In this document: one piece after another, positions 25,701 to 33,872 of the stretch
Layout: every line of letters begins with the position of its first letter
Position numbering within the stretch: position 1 is the first letter of the stretch
NCBI RefSeq assembly: GCF_000818195.1
Contig: NZ_JTHL01000001.1
Span: 7,800,341 to 7,849,467 of the forward strand
Origin: Streptomyces sp. 150FB
Lineage (GTDB): Bacteria > Actinomycetota > Actinomycetes > Streptomycetales > Streptomycetaceae
Direction: 5' to 3'
DNA length: 49,127 bases
Translations under genes and position numbers: made by a program
Notes under the pieces: generated by a model
Seen by the model: the letters and a program-made list of their open reading frames with translations, nothing else
Told to the model about the DNA's origin: nothing
Database searches by the model: none

Positions 25701-26834
25701 TCAGTCGACGGGTACGAGTGTCACGTTGTCCGGGTCGACGGTCAGGTGGACGTCGGTGCCGGGCTGGATCGACACCGTCGGGTTGGAACGGCTGCGGACC
25801 TCGATGCCGTCGACACCAGCGATGTGGTCCACGACGTCTCCGAGGAAGGCGCGGGTCAGCACCTTGCCCGACCACTCGTTGGGCACGTCGCCGCGCCGGG
25901 TCGTGGAGATGCCGACACACTCGGGGCGGATCGAGATCAGGACCGTCTCGCCCACCGCGGGTGCCTTCACGACCTGCCGGGCGACCAGCCGTCCCTGGCT
26001 CGTCTCGGAGATCACCTCGTCGCCCTTCACCGAAATGACCTTTCCCTCCATGAAGTTGGAGGTGCCGATGAACTCGGCCACGAACCGGGTGGCCGGCTTG
26101 GTGTAGATCTCGCGCGGCTTGCCGATCTGCTCGATCCGGCCCTTGTTCATCACGGCGATCCGGTTGGACATCACCAGAGCCTCGGACTGGTCGTGCGTCA
26201 CATAGATCGCGGTGAGGTGCAACTCCCGCTGTAGCCGCTTGAGTTCGAAGCGCATGGTCTCGCGCAGCTTGGCGTCGAGGTTGGACAGCGGCTCGTCGAG
26301 CAGCATCAGCTCGGGCTGGGTCACCAGGGCGCGGGCGAGCGCGAGGCGCTGCTGCTGGCCGCCGGAGAGTTTGGTGGCGGCCCGGTCGGCGTACGCGCCC
26401 AGCTCGATCACGTTCAGCACGCGCTCGACGCGCTCCTCGATCTCCTTGCGTCCCGGCCGCTTGGCCCGGGGCATCACTTCGAGCGGGAACGAGACGTTCT
26501 TGAAGACCGACATGTGCGGCCAGATCGCGTACGACTGGAAGACCATGCCGAAGCCGCGGCGGTTCGCCTTGAGGTTGACACCCTTCTTGGCGTCGAAGAG
26601 CACCCGTCCGCCGAGGGTCACCCGGCCGTCCGTCGGCCGTTCGAGCCCGGCGACGGAGCGCAGGGTGGTGGTCTTGCCGCAGCCGGACGGGCCGAGCAGG
26701 GTGAACAACTCGCCGTCCTGGACGTCGAAGTCGACCCCGCCGACGGCATAGGTGCGGGTGGTGTCGGAGCCCTTGCGGGACTTGCGCCCGGCGGACTCGT
26801 CGTAGCTCTTGGTGAGGGAATCGACAGTCAGCAT
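25701..26834 (-). CDS. ABC transporter ATP-binding protein (iron/polyamine/aminoethylphosphonate type)
   Basis: A 377-residue ABC ATPase: Walker A GPSGCGKTT (~residue 49), Q-loop VFQSYAIWPHMSV, signature LSGGQQQRLALARAL, Walker B LMLLDEPLSNLDAKLRE and H-loop YVTHDQSEAL, followed by a C-terminal TOBE-like regulatory domain (~260-377). This subfamily pairs with fused or paired permeases and family-1 binding proteins that take up ferric iron, polyamines, aminoethylphosphonate or organic acids. It energises the importer encoded just upstream; the permease gene is 16 nt away. The ATG at 26834 gives the usual length. Confidence 0.92.
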   Translation of the reverse strand: MLTVDSLTKSYDESAGRKSRKGSDTTRTYAVGGVDFDVQDGELFTLLGPSGCGKTTTLRSVAGLERPTDGRVTLGGRVLFDAKKGVNLKANRRGFGMVFQSYAIWPHMSVFKNVSFPLEVMPRAKRPGRKEIEERVERVLNVIELGAYADRAATKLSGGQQQRLALARALVTQPELMLLDEPLSNLDAKLRETMRFELKRLQRELHLTAIYVTHDQSEALVMSNRIAVMNKGRIEQIGKPREIYTKPATRFVAEFIGTSNFMEGKVISVKGDEVISETSQGRLVARQVVKAPAVGETVLISIRPECVGISTTRRGDVPNEWSGKVLTRAFLGDVVDHIAGVDGIEVRSRSNPTVSIQPGTDVHLTVDPDNVTLVPVD

Positions 26835-26850
26835 CCCTGAAATTCCTTCG

Positions 26851-28641
26851 CTAGTTCGTGGAGTCGCTCTGCAGCCCGAACCGGGCGCCGAAGCGGTAGG
26901 CAATGGAGACGAGCAGCATGAGGATCAGGACCATGCAGACGCCGAGCGCGGCGAGAGTGGTGAACTGGCCGTTCTCGAACTGCTCCCAGATCAGGACCGA
27001 GAGCACCTCCTTGCCCGGGCTGTAGAGCAGGATCGTGCTGGAGAGTTCGCGGAAGGACACCACGAGGATGTAGACCCAGCCGGCCAGGATGCCGCTGCTC
27101 ATCAGCGGCAGCAGGATGCGCCGGAACGTCTGGAACCAGGAGGCCCCGGAGACCGCCGCCGACTCCTCCAGCTCCGGTGACATCTGGGCCATCGCCGCCG
27201 AGGAGTAGCGCATGCCGTACGGCAGATAGCGCGTGCAGTAGGCGATCAGCAGGATCAGCAGCGTGCCGTAGATCGGCAGCGGCACCCGCAGGTAGACGAA
27301 CGACAGGGCGAGTCCGAGGACGAGCCCGGGGATCACGATGGGGGTGAAGGCGAGCATGTCGAGCAGGCGCCGCCCGCGCGCCCTGGTACGCAGGACCACC
27401 CACGACACCACGGCGGTCAGCACCATGACCAGGGTCGCCGCCCCGACCCCCAGCAGCAGGGAGTTCTTCAGCGCCGTGAACGCCAGCGGCATGTGCAGGA
27501 CCTGCCGGTAGTTGTCCAGCGTCATGGTGCTCAGGGCCTTGCGCGACGGAGCCGCGTAGAACTTGAGCAGCGACGCGTAGACGAGTACGGCGACCGGAAG
27601 CAGCACCGTGAACAGGAAGTACAGGATCACCGCGCCGCCGACGAACGGCCTGGCGCGCCCCAGCTCCACGGGCCGGGGGCGGAACGCCTTGCCGGTCACC
27701 GTCTGGTAGTTGCGCGACGAGCGCTGGAGCCAGCTCGACAGCAGCACCCCGGCCGCCGCGATGACCAGCAGCCCGATGGCGTACGCGCCGGCCGAGCCGT
27801 AGTCGACGGGGTAGGCCCGCAGGACGAAGTAGATCCGGCTGGTGAAGACGTAGATGCCGTTCTGGAGCCCCAGCAGTCCCGGCACCTCGAAGCTCTCCAG
27901 CGACTGCACGAACATCAGGAGGGCGGAGGAGACCATCGCGGGACGCAGCAGCGGGAGCGTGATGCGCCACAGGATGATGCCCCTGCCGGCTCCCGACATC
28001 GCGGCCGACTCCTCCAGCGAGGGGTCCATCGCGCGGAAGGCGGCGACCATGAGGAGGAAGGCGACCGGGGCCAGGTGCAGGCCCTGCACCCAGATCATGC
28101 CCCAGAGGCTGTAGATGTTGATCGGGGTCGCGCCGAACAGCGGCTTGAAGACCAGGGAGTTGAGGATTCCGCTCGACGGGTCACCGAGGAAGATCCACGA
28201 GGTCGCGTAGAGGATGCCGGGCACGATGAGCGGCACCAGCGAGGCCGCGAAGAACAGCCCCTTGAACGGGGTGTCCGTGCGGACCTGTACGTAGGCGAGC
28301 ACGGTGCCCAGTATCAGCGCGAGGGCCGCCGAACCGACGGCGAACCACATCGAGTTGAGCAGCATCGTGCCGGACTGGGAGTTGCCGCCGTAGGCGCGCG
28401 AGAAGGCGCCGAAGGACACTCCGCCGTTGCCGCTCAGGAACGTGTCGTGGAAGAGGTAGCCGAGCGGTACGAGGGCGAGGTAGCCGACGATGATGACGGC
28501 GCCGCCGACCAGCAGGGTCTGGAAGGAGAGCGGGCGGCGTACCAACCGTGCGAGCCGGCCGGGCGTCGCGGGCTCGTCAGGGCCGGGGCCGGTCCCCGGC
28601 TTCCGGGCGTCGGACGTGGTGGGAGGAGGTGCGAGTGCCAT
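26851..28641 (-). CDS. ABC transporter permease, two fused membrane domains
   Basis: A 596-residue integral membrane protein with about 12 helices in two homologous halves, as in FbpB/PhnV-type transporters. Each half has the EAA-like loop that docks the ATPase: EESAAMSGAGRGIILWRITLPL near the middle and EESAAVSGASWFQTFRRILLPL near the C-terminus. One fused permease with one ATPase dimer makes a complete importer. It starts 6 nt after binding-protein gene 1 and is followed closely by the ATPase, so all are one operon. Confidence 0.92.
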   Translation of the reverse strand: MALAPPPTTSDARKPGTGPGPDEPATPGRLARLVRRPLSFQTLLVGGAVIIVGYLALVPLGYLFHDTFLSGNGGVSFGAFSRAYGGNSQSGTMLLNSMWFAVGSAALALILGTVLAYVQVRTDTPFKGLFFAASLVPLIVPGILYATSWIFLGDPSSGILNSLVFKPLFGATPINIYSLWGMIWVQGLHLAPVAFLLMVAAFRAMDPSLEESAAMSGAGRGIILWRITLPLLRPAMVSSALLMFVQSLESFEVPGLLGLQNGIYVFTSRIYFVLRAYPVDYGSAGAYAIGLLVIAAAGVLLSSWLQRSSRNYQTVTGKAFRPRPVELGRARPFVGGAVILYFLFTVLLPVAVLVYASLLKFYAAPSRKALSTMTLDNYRQVLHMPLAFTALKNSLLLGVGAATLVMVLTAVVSWVVLRTRARGRRLLDMLAFTPIVIPGLVLGLALSFVYLRVPLPIYGTLLILLIAYCTRYLPYGMRYSSAAMAQMSPELEESAAVSGASWFQTFRRILLPLMSSGILAGWVYILVVSFRELSSTILLYSPGKEVLSVLIWEQFENGQFTTLAALGVCMVLILMLLVSIAYRFGARFGLQSDSTN

Positions 28642-28647
28642 CCGCGA

Positions 28648-29757
28648 TCACTTCCCGACCGTGGCGACGCCGCGCAGCAGTTCGTCGTACTTCTTGTCCC
28701 AGTTGCCGTTCTTCTCGCTCAGGCCCTTCACGTCGAAGGGGACGAGCGTGATCCCGTCGAGGCTCTTGTCGCCGGGGACCTTCGTCGAGGGGGTGAGGCC
28801 CTGGTCGACCAGTACCTTCTGGCCGTCCGTCAGCAGCCAGTCGTAGAACAGCCAGGCCGCGGCGGGATGCTGGGCGCCCTTGATCATGCCGACGCCGTTC
28901 GGCCGGCCGAAGGCGGGCACCGTCGACTTCTTGTTCGCCGGCAGGTGGGCGACGGGCGCGCCCTTCTCGGCCGCCCTGTCGGTGATGTAGGTGTAGTTCA
29001 TCGCCTCCATCGGCGTCTGGCCCGCCGTGAGGAACTGCATCATCGTGGTGTGTCCCTTCGCCACCTTGGAGTTGGCGACGATGGCCTTCCACAACGCGTC
29101 GACCTGGGCCTGGGTCTTGCCGTGCGACAGCCAGTACTTGGTGACGTTCTCGAACCAGTCGCTGTCGCTGACCTCAAGCGTGATCTTGCCCTTGTACTTC
29201 GGCAGCGCCAGGTCCTCCCAGCTCGTCGGCTCCATACCGGGCTTGATCAGCGAGGTGTTCCAGGCCGGCTGGAAGATGTTGAGCCGGCTCGCCGTCCAGT
29301 GGGCGAACTTGCCGGTCGGCTCCACCTTGTCGAGGGCCGAGCCGTTGTAGTCCACCAGGAAGCCGTTGTCGGAGAGGGCGGTCATCTCCAGGAAGTTGGT
29401 CTCGACGGCGTCGGCCCCCGGACGCTTGGCGCCCTCCTCCTGCATGGTCCGCTGGAGGACCGTCTCGGAGTTGCCGCGGAAGACGCTGACATGGATGCCG
29501 GTCGCCTTCTCGAAGGCGTTCGCTATCGGGGTGGCGATGTCCGCGGTCATCGAGGTGTAGAGGGAGAGGATGTTCCCCTCCTGCTTGGCCAGCTCCTTCG
29601 CCTTGGCGCGCTGCTGGTCCTTGGGAAGTTTGGCGATCTGGGCGTAGGTGGCGTCGGCCTGACCGTTCGACGAGCTTGGCAGGGCGCCGCCGCATCCCGC
29701 GGTCAGGGCCGCGACCAGCAGGCCGGACACGGCGAGAGTCAAGTTACGGGTCCTCAT
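28648..29757 (-). CDS. Extracellular solute-binding lipoprotein (family 1), copy 1
   Basis: A 369-residue binding lipoprotein. The signal peptide ends in a lipobox, ALTAGCGG, so the mature protein is lipid-anchored at about Cys22. The body is a family-1 ferric/polyamine-type binding fold: EGNILSLYTSMTADIATPIANAF, VFRGNSETVLQRTMQEE, and later NVTKYWLSHGK and GVGMIKGAQHPAAAWLFYDWLL. The ligand is unknown. It is clearly paralogous to the gene directly upstream, with the same GNSETVLQR core. It feeds the fused permease downstream. Confidence 0.9.
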   Translation of the reverse strand: MRTRNLTLAVSGLLVAALTAGCGGALPSSSNGQADATYAQIAKLPKDQQRAKAKELAKQEGNILSLYTSMTADIATPIANAFEKATGIHVSVFRGNSETVLQRTMQEEGAKRPGADAVETNFLEMTALSDNGFLVDYNGSALDKVEPTGKFAHWTASRLNIFQPAWNTSLIKPGMEPTSWEDLALPKYKGKITLEVSDSDWFENVTKYWLSHGKTQAQVDALWKAIVANSKVAKGHTTMMQFLTAGQTPMEAMNYTYITDRAAEKGAPVAHLPANKKSTVPAFGRPNGVGMIKGAQHPAAAWLFYDWLLTDGQKVLVDQGLTPSTKVPGDKSLDGITLVPFDVKGLSEKNGNWDKKYDELLRGVATVGK

Positions 29758-29798
29758 ACGAGTGCTCTCCTGAAGAGGTGCGAAAAATAGGTGTGGGC

Positions 29799-30911
29799 TC
29801 AGCCGGCCTTGGGGACTCCGCGCAGGAGAGCGTCGTAGTCGGCGTTCCACTTCTTGGTGTCGGTCTCGGCGGTCTTGGAGAGGCTGTACGTGGTGGTGCC
29901 GGCCGGAATCGGGTCCTTGTACCCGGGGACGGACTTGGCCGCCGGGATCCGCAGCGACTTGGCGATGATCTTCTGGCCGTCGCTGAGCACCCAGTCGGTC
30001 CAGAGCAGCGCGGCGGCGGCATGGCGGGGGTGGGCCATCAGGCCGACGCCGTTGGGCCGCAGGATCACCGGGTCCACCGCCGGCCGCCAGGCCACCGGAG
30101 CGCCCAGCTTGGCCGCCTTGTCGACGGTGTGGCTGTAGACCGAGAGGGCGACGGAGAACTGTCCGGCGCTGAGGAGTTCGCCCTGTACGGTGTGGCCCTT
30201 GGTCACCTTGACGTTGCTGACGAGCTTCTTGAAGAAGGAGTCGGCGGCGGCCTTGCTCATCCCTTTCTCCTCGGTCAGGTACGTGTACATCGACGCGTAC
30301 CAGTCCCAGTCGCCGATCTCCACGGAGAGCTTGCCCTTCCACTTGGGCTCGGCGAGCTCGGCGAAGCTCTTCGGCTCCTGGCCGGGCGGGACCAGCGAGG
30401 TGTTCCAGCCGACGACAAAGGCGTTGAAGCGCTCGGCCGTCCATCCGCCGAGGCCCTTCGCCGTGTCCCGCAGACCGGCCTTGGCCGGACCGTCGTACGG
30501 GTGCAGCAGCTTCTGGCTGTCCAGTGCGCGCAGTTCGAGGTCGTTGGTGTCGATGACGTCGTTCTGCGGCTTGTTGGCCTGATTCTCCTGGAGCGCCCGC
30601 TGGAGGACGGTCTCGGAGTTGGCCCGGAAGGCGTTGACCTTGATGCCGGGGTAGGCCTTCTTGAAGCCGTCGACCAGGTCCTGGATGTCGGTGTTGGAGG
30701 TGTAGAGGTCCAGCACCCCGCCCTGCTTCTTGGCGTCGGCGAGCAGCTTCTGGGTCCGCTGCGTCCCGGTCAGTGAGTCGTAGGCGGAGTAGGGGTCGGC
30801 TCCTCCCCCTGCGGGGGGCTGGCCGGGGGCGGCCGTCGTGGGCGACGAGCCGCAGCTCACGAGGGTGAGGCTGACGGCCAGGAGGCCGGCGGTTAGGACA
30901 CCAAGACGCAT
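29799..30911 (-). CDS. Extracellular solute-binding lipoprotein (family 1), copy 2
   Basis: A 370-residue binding lipoprotein with signal peptide and lipobox-like SLTLVSCGSS. The fold is the same as copy 1: GGVLDLYTSNTDIQDLVDGFKKAYPGI, AFRANSETVLQRALQENQ and GVGLMAHPRHAAAALLWTDWVL. It is the promoter-proximal gene of the long operon that runs through the importer, MFS carrier, bicupin 2 and the AAA+ ATPase to 22251. The ATG at 30911 has an AGGAG site. Two tandem binding proteins for one permease suggest a widened ligand range. Confidence 0.9.
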   Translation of the reverse strand: MRLGVLTAGLLAVSLTLVSCGSSPTTAAPGQPPAGGGADPYSAYDSLTGTQRTQKLLADAKKQGGVLDLYTSNTDIQDLVDGFKKAYPGIKVNAFRANSETVLQRALQENQANKPQNDVIDTNDLELRALDSQKLLHPYDGPAKAGLRDTAKGLGGWTAERFNAFVVGWNTSLVPPGQEPKSFAELAEPKWKGKLSVEIGDWDWYASMYTYLTEEKGMSKAAADSFFKKLVSNVKVTKGHTVQGELLSAGQFSVALSVYSHTVDKAAKLGAPVAWRPAVDPVILRPNGVGLMAHPRHAAAALLWTDWVLSDGQKIIAKSLRIPAAKSVPGYKDPIPAGTTTYSLSKTAETDTKKWNADYDALLRGVPKAG

Positions 30912-32077
30912 CGCACACTCCTAAAACGAAAGCCGGACGGTGTCTTCAGAGGGAAGAGCGCCGGACGTGAGAGAGGAGGGCCGGGCCGCGGCCGGGGCTC
31001 GGTCGTGGAACGGGGAGGAGGTCGGGGCCCGCGGTTGTCGAGCCGCGGATCCTCCGTAACACCCGTACGCCGTGCCGGTTGTCGTCCCGCATGGCTTTCA
31101 CCTTCCGGTGGCCGGGGGTTTGGTCATTGCATGAAACACGAGCTTCGGTCTTATGGTCTAACCAACTGACAGTAGTGTTACCTCATTGTTACCGCTGGAA
31201 GACGGGCCCGTGCGCCGGGCCGGAGGGTGCCTTTTCCGCGCCCGGGCAGGGCGATCCGGCCGGTCAGGGGGGTGGTGGCGGTTCTTCCCGGCGCTCCGGC
31301 ACCATCTCCCGGGCGGCGGGCACCGGTCGGAGTGTGCCCGTGTGTCCGTGTGTCCGACGGGGCGGCCCGGGTTCGGGCAGGCGGAAGAGGGCCGCCCGCG
31401 GGAGGTGACGCGCCGTCAGTGCCCGGACACACCGGTGTACGGGCGCACCGGCACACACTGTGCGTCCGTTGAGCGTCCGTGCGCCTGTCGGGCTACCCCG
31501 AGAGGTACGTCTCGGGAGTCGCCGGAGGGGTCCGGAGAAAGGGAAGGGCCGCGCGGGAAGCGGCAGGGGGCGCCGGCCGGTGCGGTCCGGCGGCGTCGCG
31601 GTGAGGCGCCAGGCAGTGACGTTTCGCCTGAAGCGGCGGCTGGTGCGAGGGGAGCGGGGGAGGCGCGTGGAGCCGGCGCGCCGGGCGTCGGTTATCCGGG
31701 CGTCGGATCGCCGGGTGCCCGGGTGTCGGGCGGTGCGCCGGCCTCCGTACCCACCGCTTGACGGCTTCATCAGCGGGGTGTGCTGGTGGTGACCTTCGCG
31801 CGAGTCCGGCGGTGGTTCCCTCTGTCGCGGTGGTGCGGCATGGCGGTACGTGGGGTGGCGGAGACCTCGGACATCGCCCGGGGCAGCTCACAGCGTGCTC
31901 CAGGCCGACCCCGGCGAGGGGAAAGCGGGTCTCCATGATGCGGCGTGCACGGCCGAAACCCTTTCGACGATTCTGCTCGACAGGGACACCTCGACCTCTC
32001 AGCCTCGTAGTGGCAGAGCTGCCCGGTAGATCATTACGCGTGTTCGACGCCCCCGTAAAGCGATCGCGCGCACAGGA
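30912..32077. other. 1.17-kb gene-free stretch before the importer operon
   Basis: Open frames here on both strands are low-complexity, arginine/proline or glycine-rich shadows without ribosome sites. The stretch contains operator 3 (31154-31164) about 243 bp before the binding-protein start, so the importer operon appears to have a long leader. The 31.3-31.8 kb part is rich in GTGTCCG-type simple repeats, e.g. around 31334-31362; a related run occurs near 40920-40945. Possible decayed gene or spacer; no RNA gene recognised. Confidence 0.5.
31154..31164 (-). promoter_or_regulatory. Operator 3: perfect FadR-type palindrome upstream of the importer operon
   Basis: TGGTCTAACCA is a full match to TNGTNNNACNA and the exact reverse complement of operator 2. 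It is the best-formed site of the set. A convincing -35/-10 pair for the leftward operon was not found around it; a weak rightward TATGGT overlaps it. Confidence 0.6.
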
Positions 32078-33727
32078 TCAGGAGGCGGACACCTGAACCT
32101 GCCGGGGATCCTCGCTGAACACGAGCGACTTGATGGTGACGGGCACGGTGTTGGACGGGAAGCGGACTCGTCCGATGTCGATGTAGTCGAAATCGCGCAG
32201 ACTCAGCCCGTCGATGACGAGCAGATCGCAGGCGACCCCCAACTCCTCCCGGAGCAGTGTGCCGAGCGTCATGGCGACATCCCCGTCGAGCATCACGTAG
32301 ACCGGCCTGTCCCGTGCGATCCGCTCGGCGAGACCGTCCCTGAGCCCGCGCGCGAAGGGCAGCAGCCGGTCGTAACTCGGCAGGCCGCTCCACGACATCG
32401 CCAGGGCGATGTCGGCGTCGGTCTGTGCCACGTCGAGCACGACGAGGTGATGGCGGACCGCCTCGGCGACGGCCGTCGGGTCGACGCTCTCCCCGAGGGT
32501 GTACTCCGGCCTGATGACCTGGAGGTTACGGCGCGGCAGCAGCGCGTCGGGGCTGGAGATGTAGCCGGTGTTGCCGCTGAGCTGGACGCTGTACTCGGAC
32601 GCGCCCAGCGCGGTGGCGCGCATGCACTCGCCGGCCTCCAGCAGCGGGTACGGCAGCGCGCCGGAGTCCACTCGGCGGCGCAGGGCGCGGCCCAGCGGAC
32701 CGCCGAGGTCGCCGAACTGCCGGGTCTCCCGCCCGTAGACGTACTCACCGACCCCGCCGGAGAACATCACACCGTCGAACGGCCCTGTCGCGGCGAGCGG
32801 GTCGGTCAGGAACAGCCGCTCGACATCCCCGGGAAGCGGGTCGGTGGTGAGGGCGCTGACGAGGGTGTCCGCCATGGTCTCGGCCACCTTCTCGATCTCG
32901 TCGGCGTGTGCCGCGGCGCCCAGCTCCCAGTCGTAGCCAGCCCGGAGCGCGTGCGCACGGCCCGCCGGGTCGAGCCTGACGATCCGGTCACCGTCGTCGA
33001 CGACCTGGAGCCGGCCGCCGATGTGCACGGCCGCCGTGGTGACGATCCGGCCGCCCTCCAGCACCGCGAGCTTGGTCGTACCGCCGCCGATGTCGACATT
33101 GAGGATGCGAAGACCGGTGTCGTACGAGCGCTTGGCCGCGCCCGAGCCGTACGCGGCGAGCATGGCCTCCATGTGGTGGCCCGCCGTCGCGTTGACCAGT
33201 TCGCCCCCGCGTTCGGCGAGGATGCCGGCGATCGCCGACGCGTTCGTACGGCGCAGCGCCTCGCCGGTGAGGATCACCACCCCGGTGTCGACATCCGCCG
33301 GATCGACGTCGGCGGCCGTGTAGGCCCGGTCGATGATCGAGCCCAGCGCCTCGGCGTCGATGTGCTCGGCGCTCGCGTACGGGGTCAGCTCGACCGGGGA
33401 CCTGAAGACGGTCTCCCGGTGGACGACGATGTAGCGGCTGGTCAGGTCCTCGCTGATCCGGCGCAGATGCAGCCGGGAGAAGACGACCTGGGTGCCGGAT
33501 GACCCGATGTCCATCCCGACGCTGTGCAGCTTGACGTTGTCCTGCTGCCAGATCGGGTTGTCCTCCAGCGGGCTCAGCGCCTCGTCGTCGTGGTCGTGGT
33601 CATGGTCGGGGGAGTACGCCGAGTAGACGGTGCGCACATCGTGTTCATGGCCCTGCCTGTGATCGTGCCCGTGTGTGTGGTGGTGGCCGTGTTCGTGGTC
33701 GCTGCTGTGCGCACCGGCGTTGCTCAC
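32078..33727 (-). CDS. EutA-like chaperone ATPase with histidine-rich N-terminus
   Basis: A 549-residue protein of the EutA (ethanolamine ammonia-lyase reactivase) family, an actin/Hsp70-fold ATPase. Phosphate-binding segments are GMDIGSSGTQVVFSRL and LNVDIGGGTTKLAVLEGG, and the adenosine motif is FSGGVGEYVYG. EutA removes damaged cobalamin from its partner lyase. No eutBC genes are in the window. The first ~50 residues are unusual: clusters such as HEHGHHHTHGHDH and DHDHDHDDE, a probable nickel/zinc/cobalt-binding tail. The GTG at 33727 is favoured by AGGAG seven bases upstream; an ATG at 33742 adds five residues but has no site. It lies 145 nt downstream of bicupin 3, same strand. Confidence 0.8.
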   Translation of the reverse strand: MSNAGAHSSDHEHGHHHTHGHDHRQGHEHDVRTVYSAYSPDHDHDHDDEALSPLEDNPIWQQDNVKLHSVGMDIGSSGTQVVFSRLHLRRISEDLTSRYIVVHRETVFRSPVELTPYASAEHIDAEALGSIIDRAYTAADVDPADVDTGVVILTGEALRRTNASAIAGILAERGGELVNATAGHHMEAMLAAYGSGAAKRSYDTGLRILNVDIGGGTTKLAVLEGGRIVTTAAVHIGGRLQVVDDGDRIVRLDPAGRAHALRAGYDWELGAAAHADEIEKVAETMADTLVSALTTDPLPGDVERLFLTDPLAATGPFDGVMFSGGVGEYVYGRETRQFGDLGGPLGRALRRRVDSGALPYPLLEAGECMRATALGASEYSVQLSGNTGYISSPDALLPRRNLQVIRPEYTLGESVDPTAVAEAVRHHLVVLDVAQTDADIALAMSWSGLPSYDRLLPFARGLRDGLAERIARDRPVYVMLDGDVAMTLGTLLREELGVACDLLVIDGLSLRDFDYIDIGRVRFPSNTVPVTIKSLVFSEDPRQVQVSAS

Positions 33728-33872
33728 GCTCGTACTCCTCATCGTGGTCGCTGGACGGATTCCGGCACCCGGACCGAACCGCGACCGGACGACGACGTGC
33801 GGCCCGCTGGGGAAGAGGCGGGCCGCACGGGTGACGGACGGTCGGAGAGCGGTGACCGGCGGGCGCGAGTCC

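Noticed and set aside
31187..31792. Overlapping plus- and minus-strand frames of 110-191 codons in the gene-free stretch
   Set aside because: Low-complexity Arg/Pro/Gly translation on every frame, no start signals, mutually overlapping.
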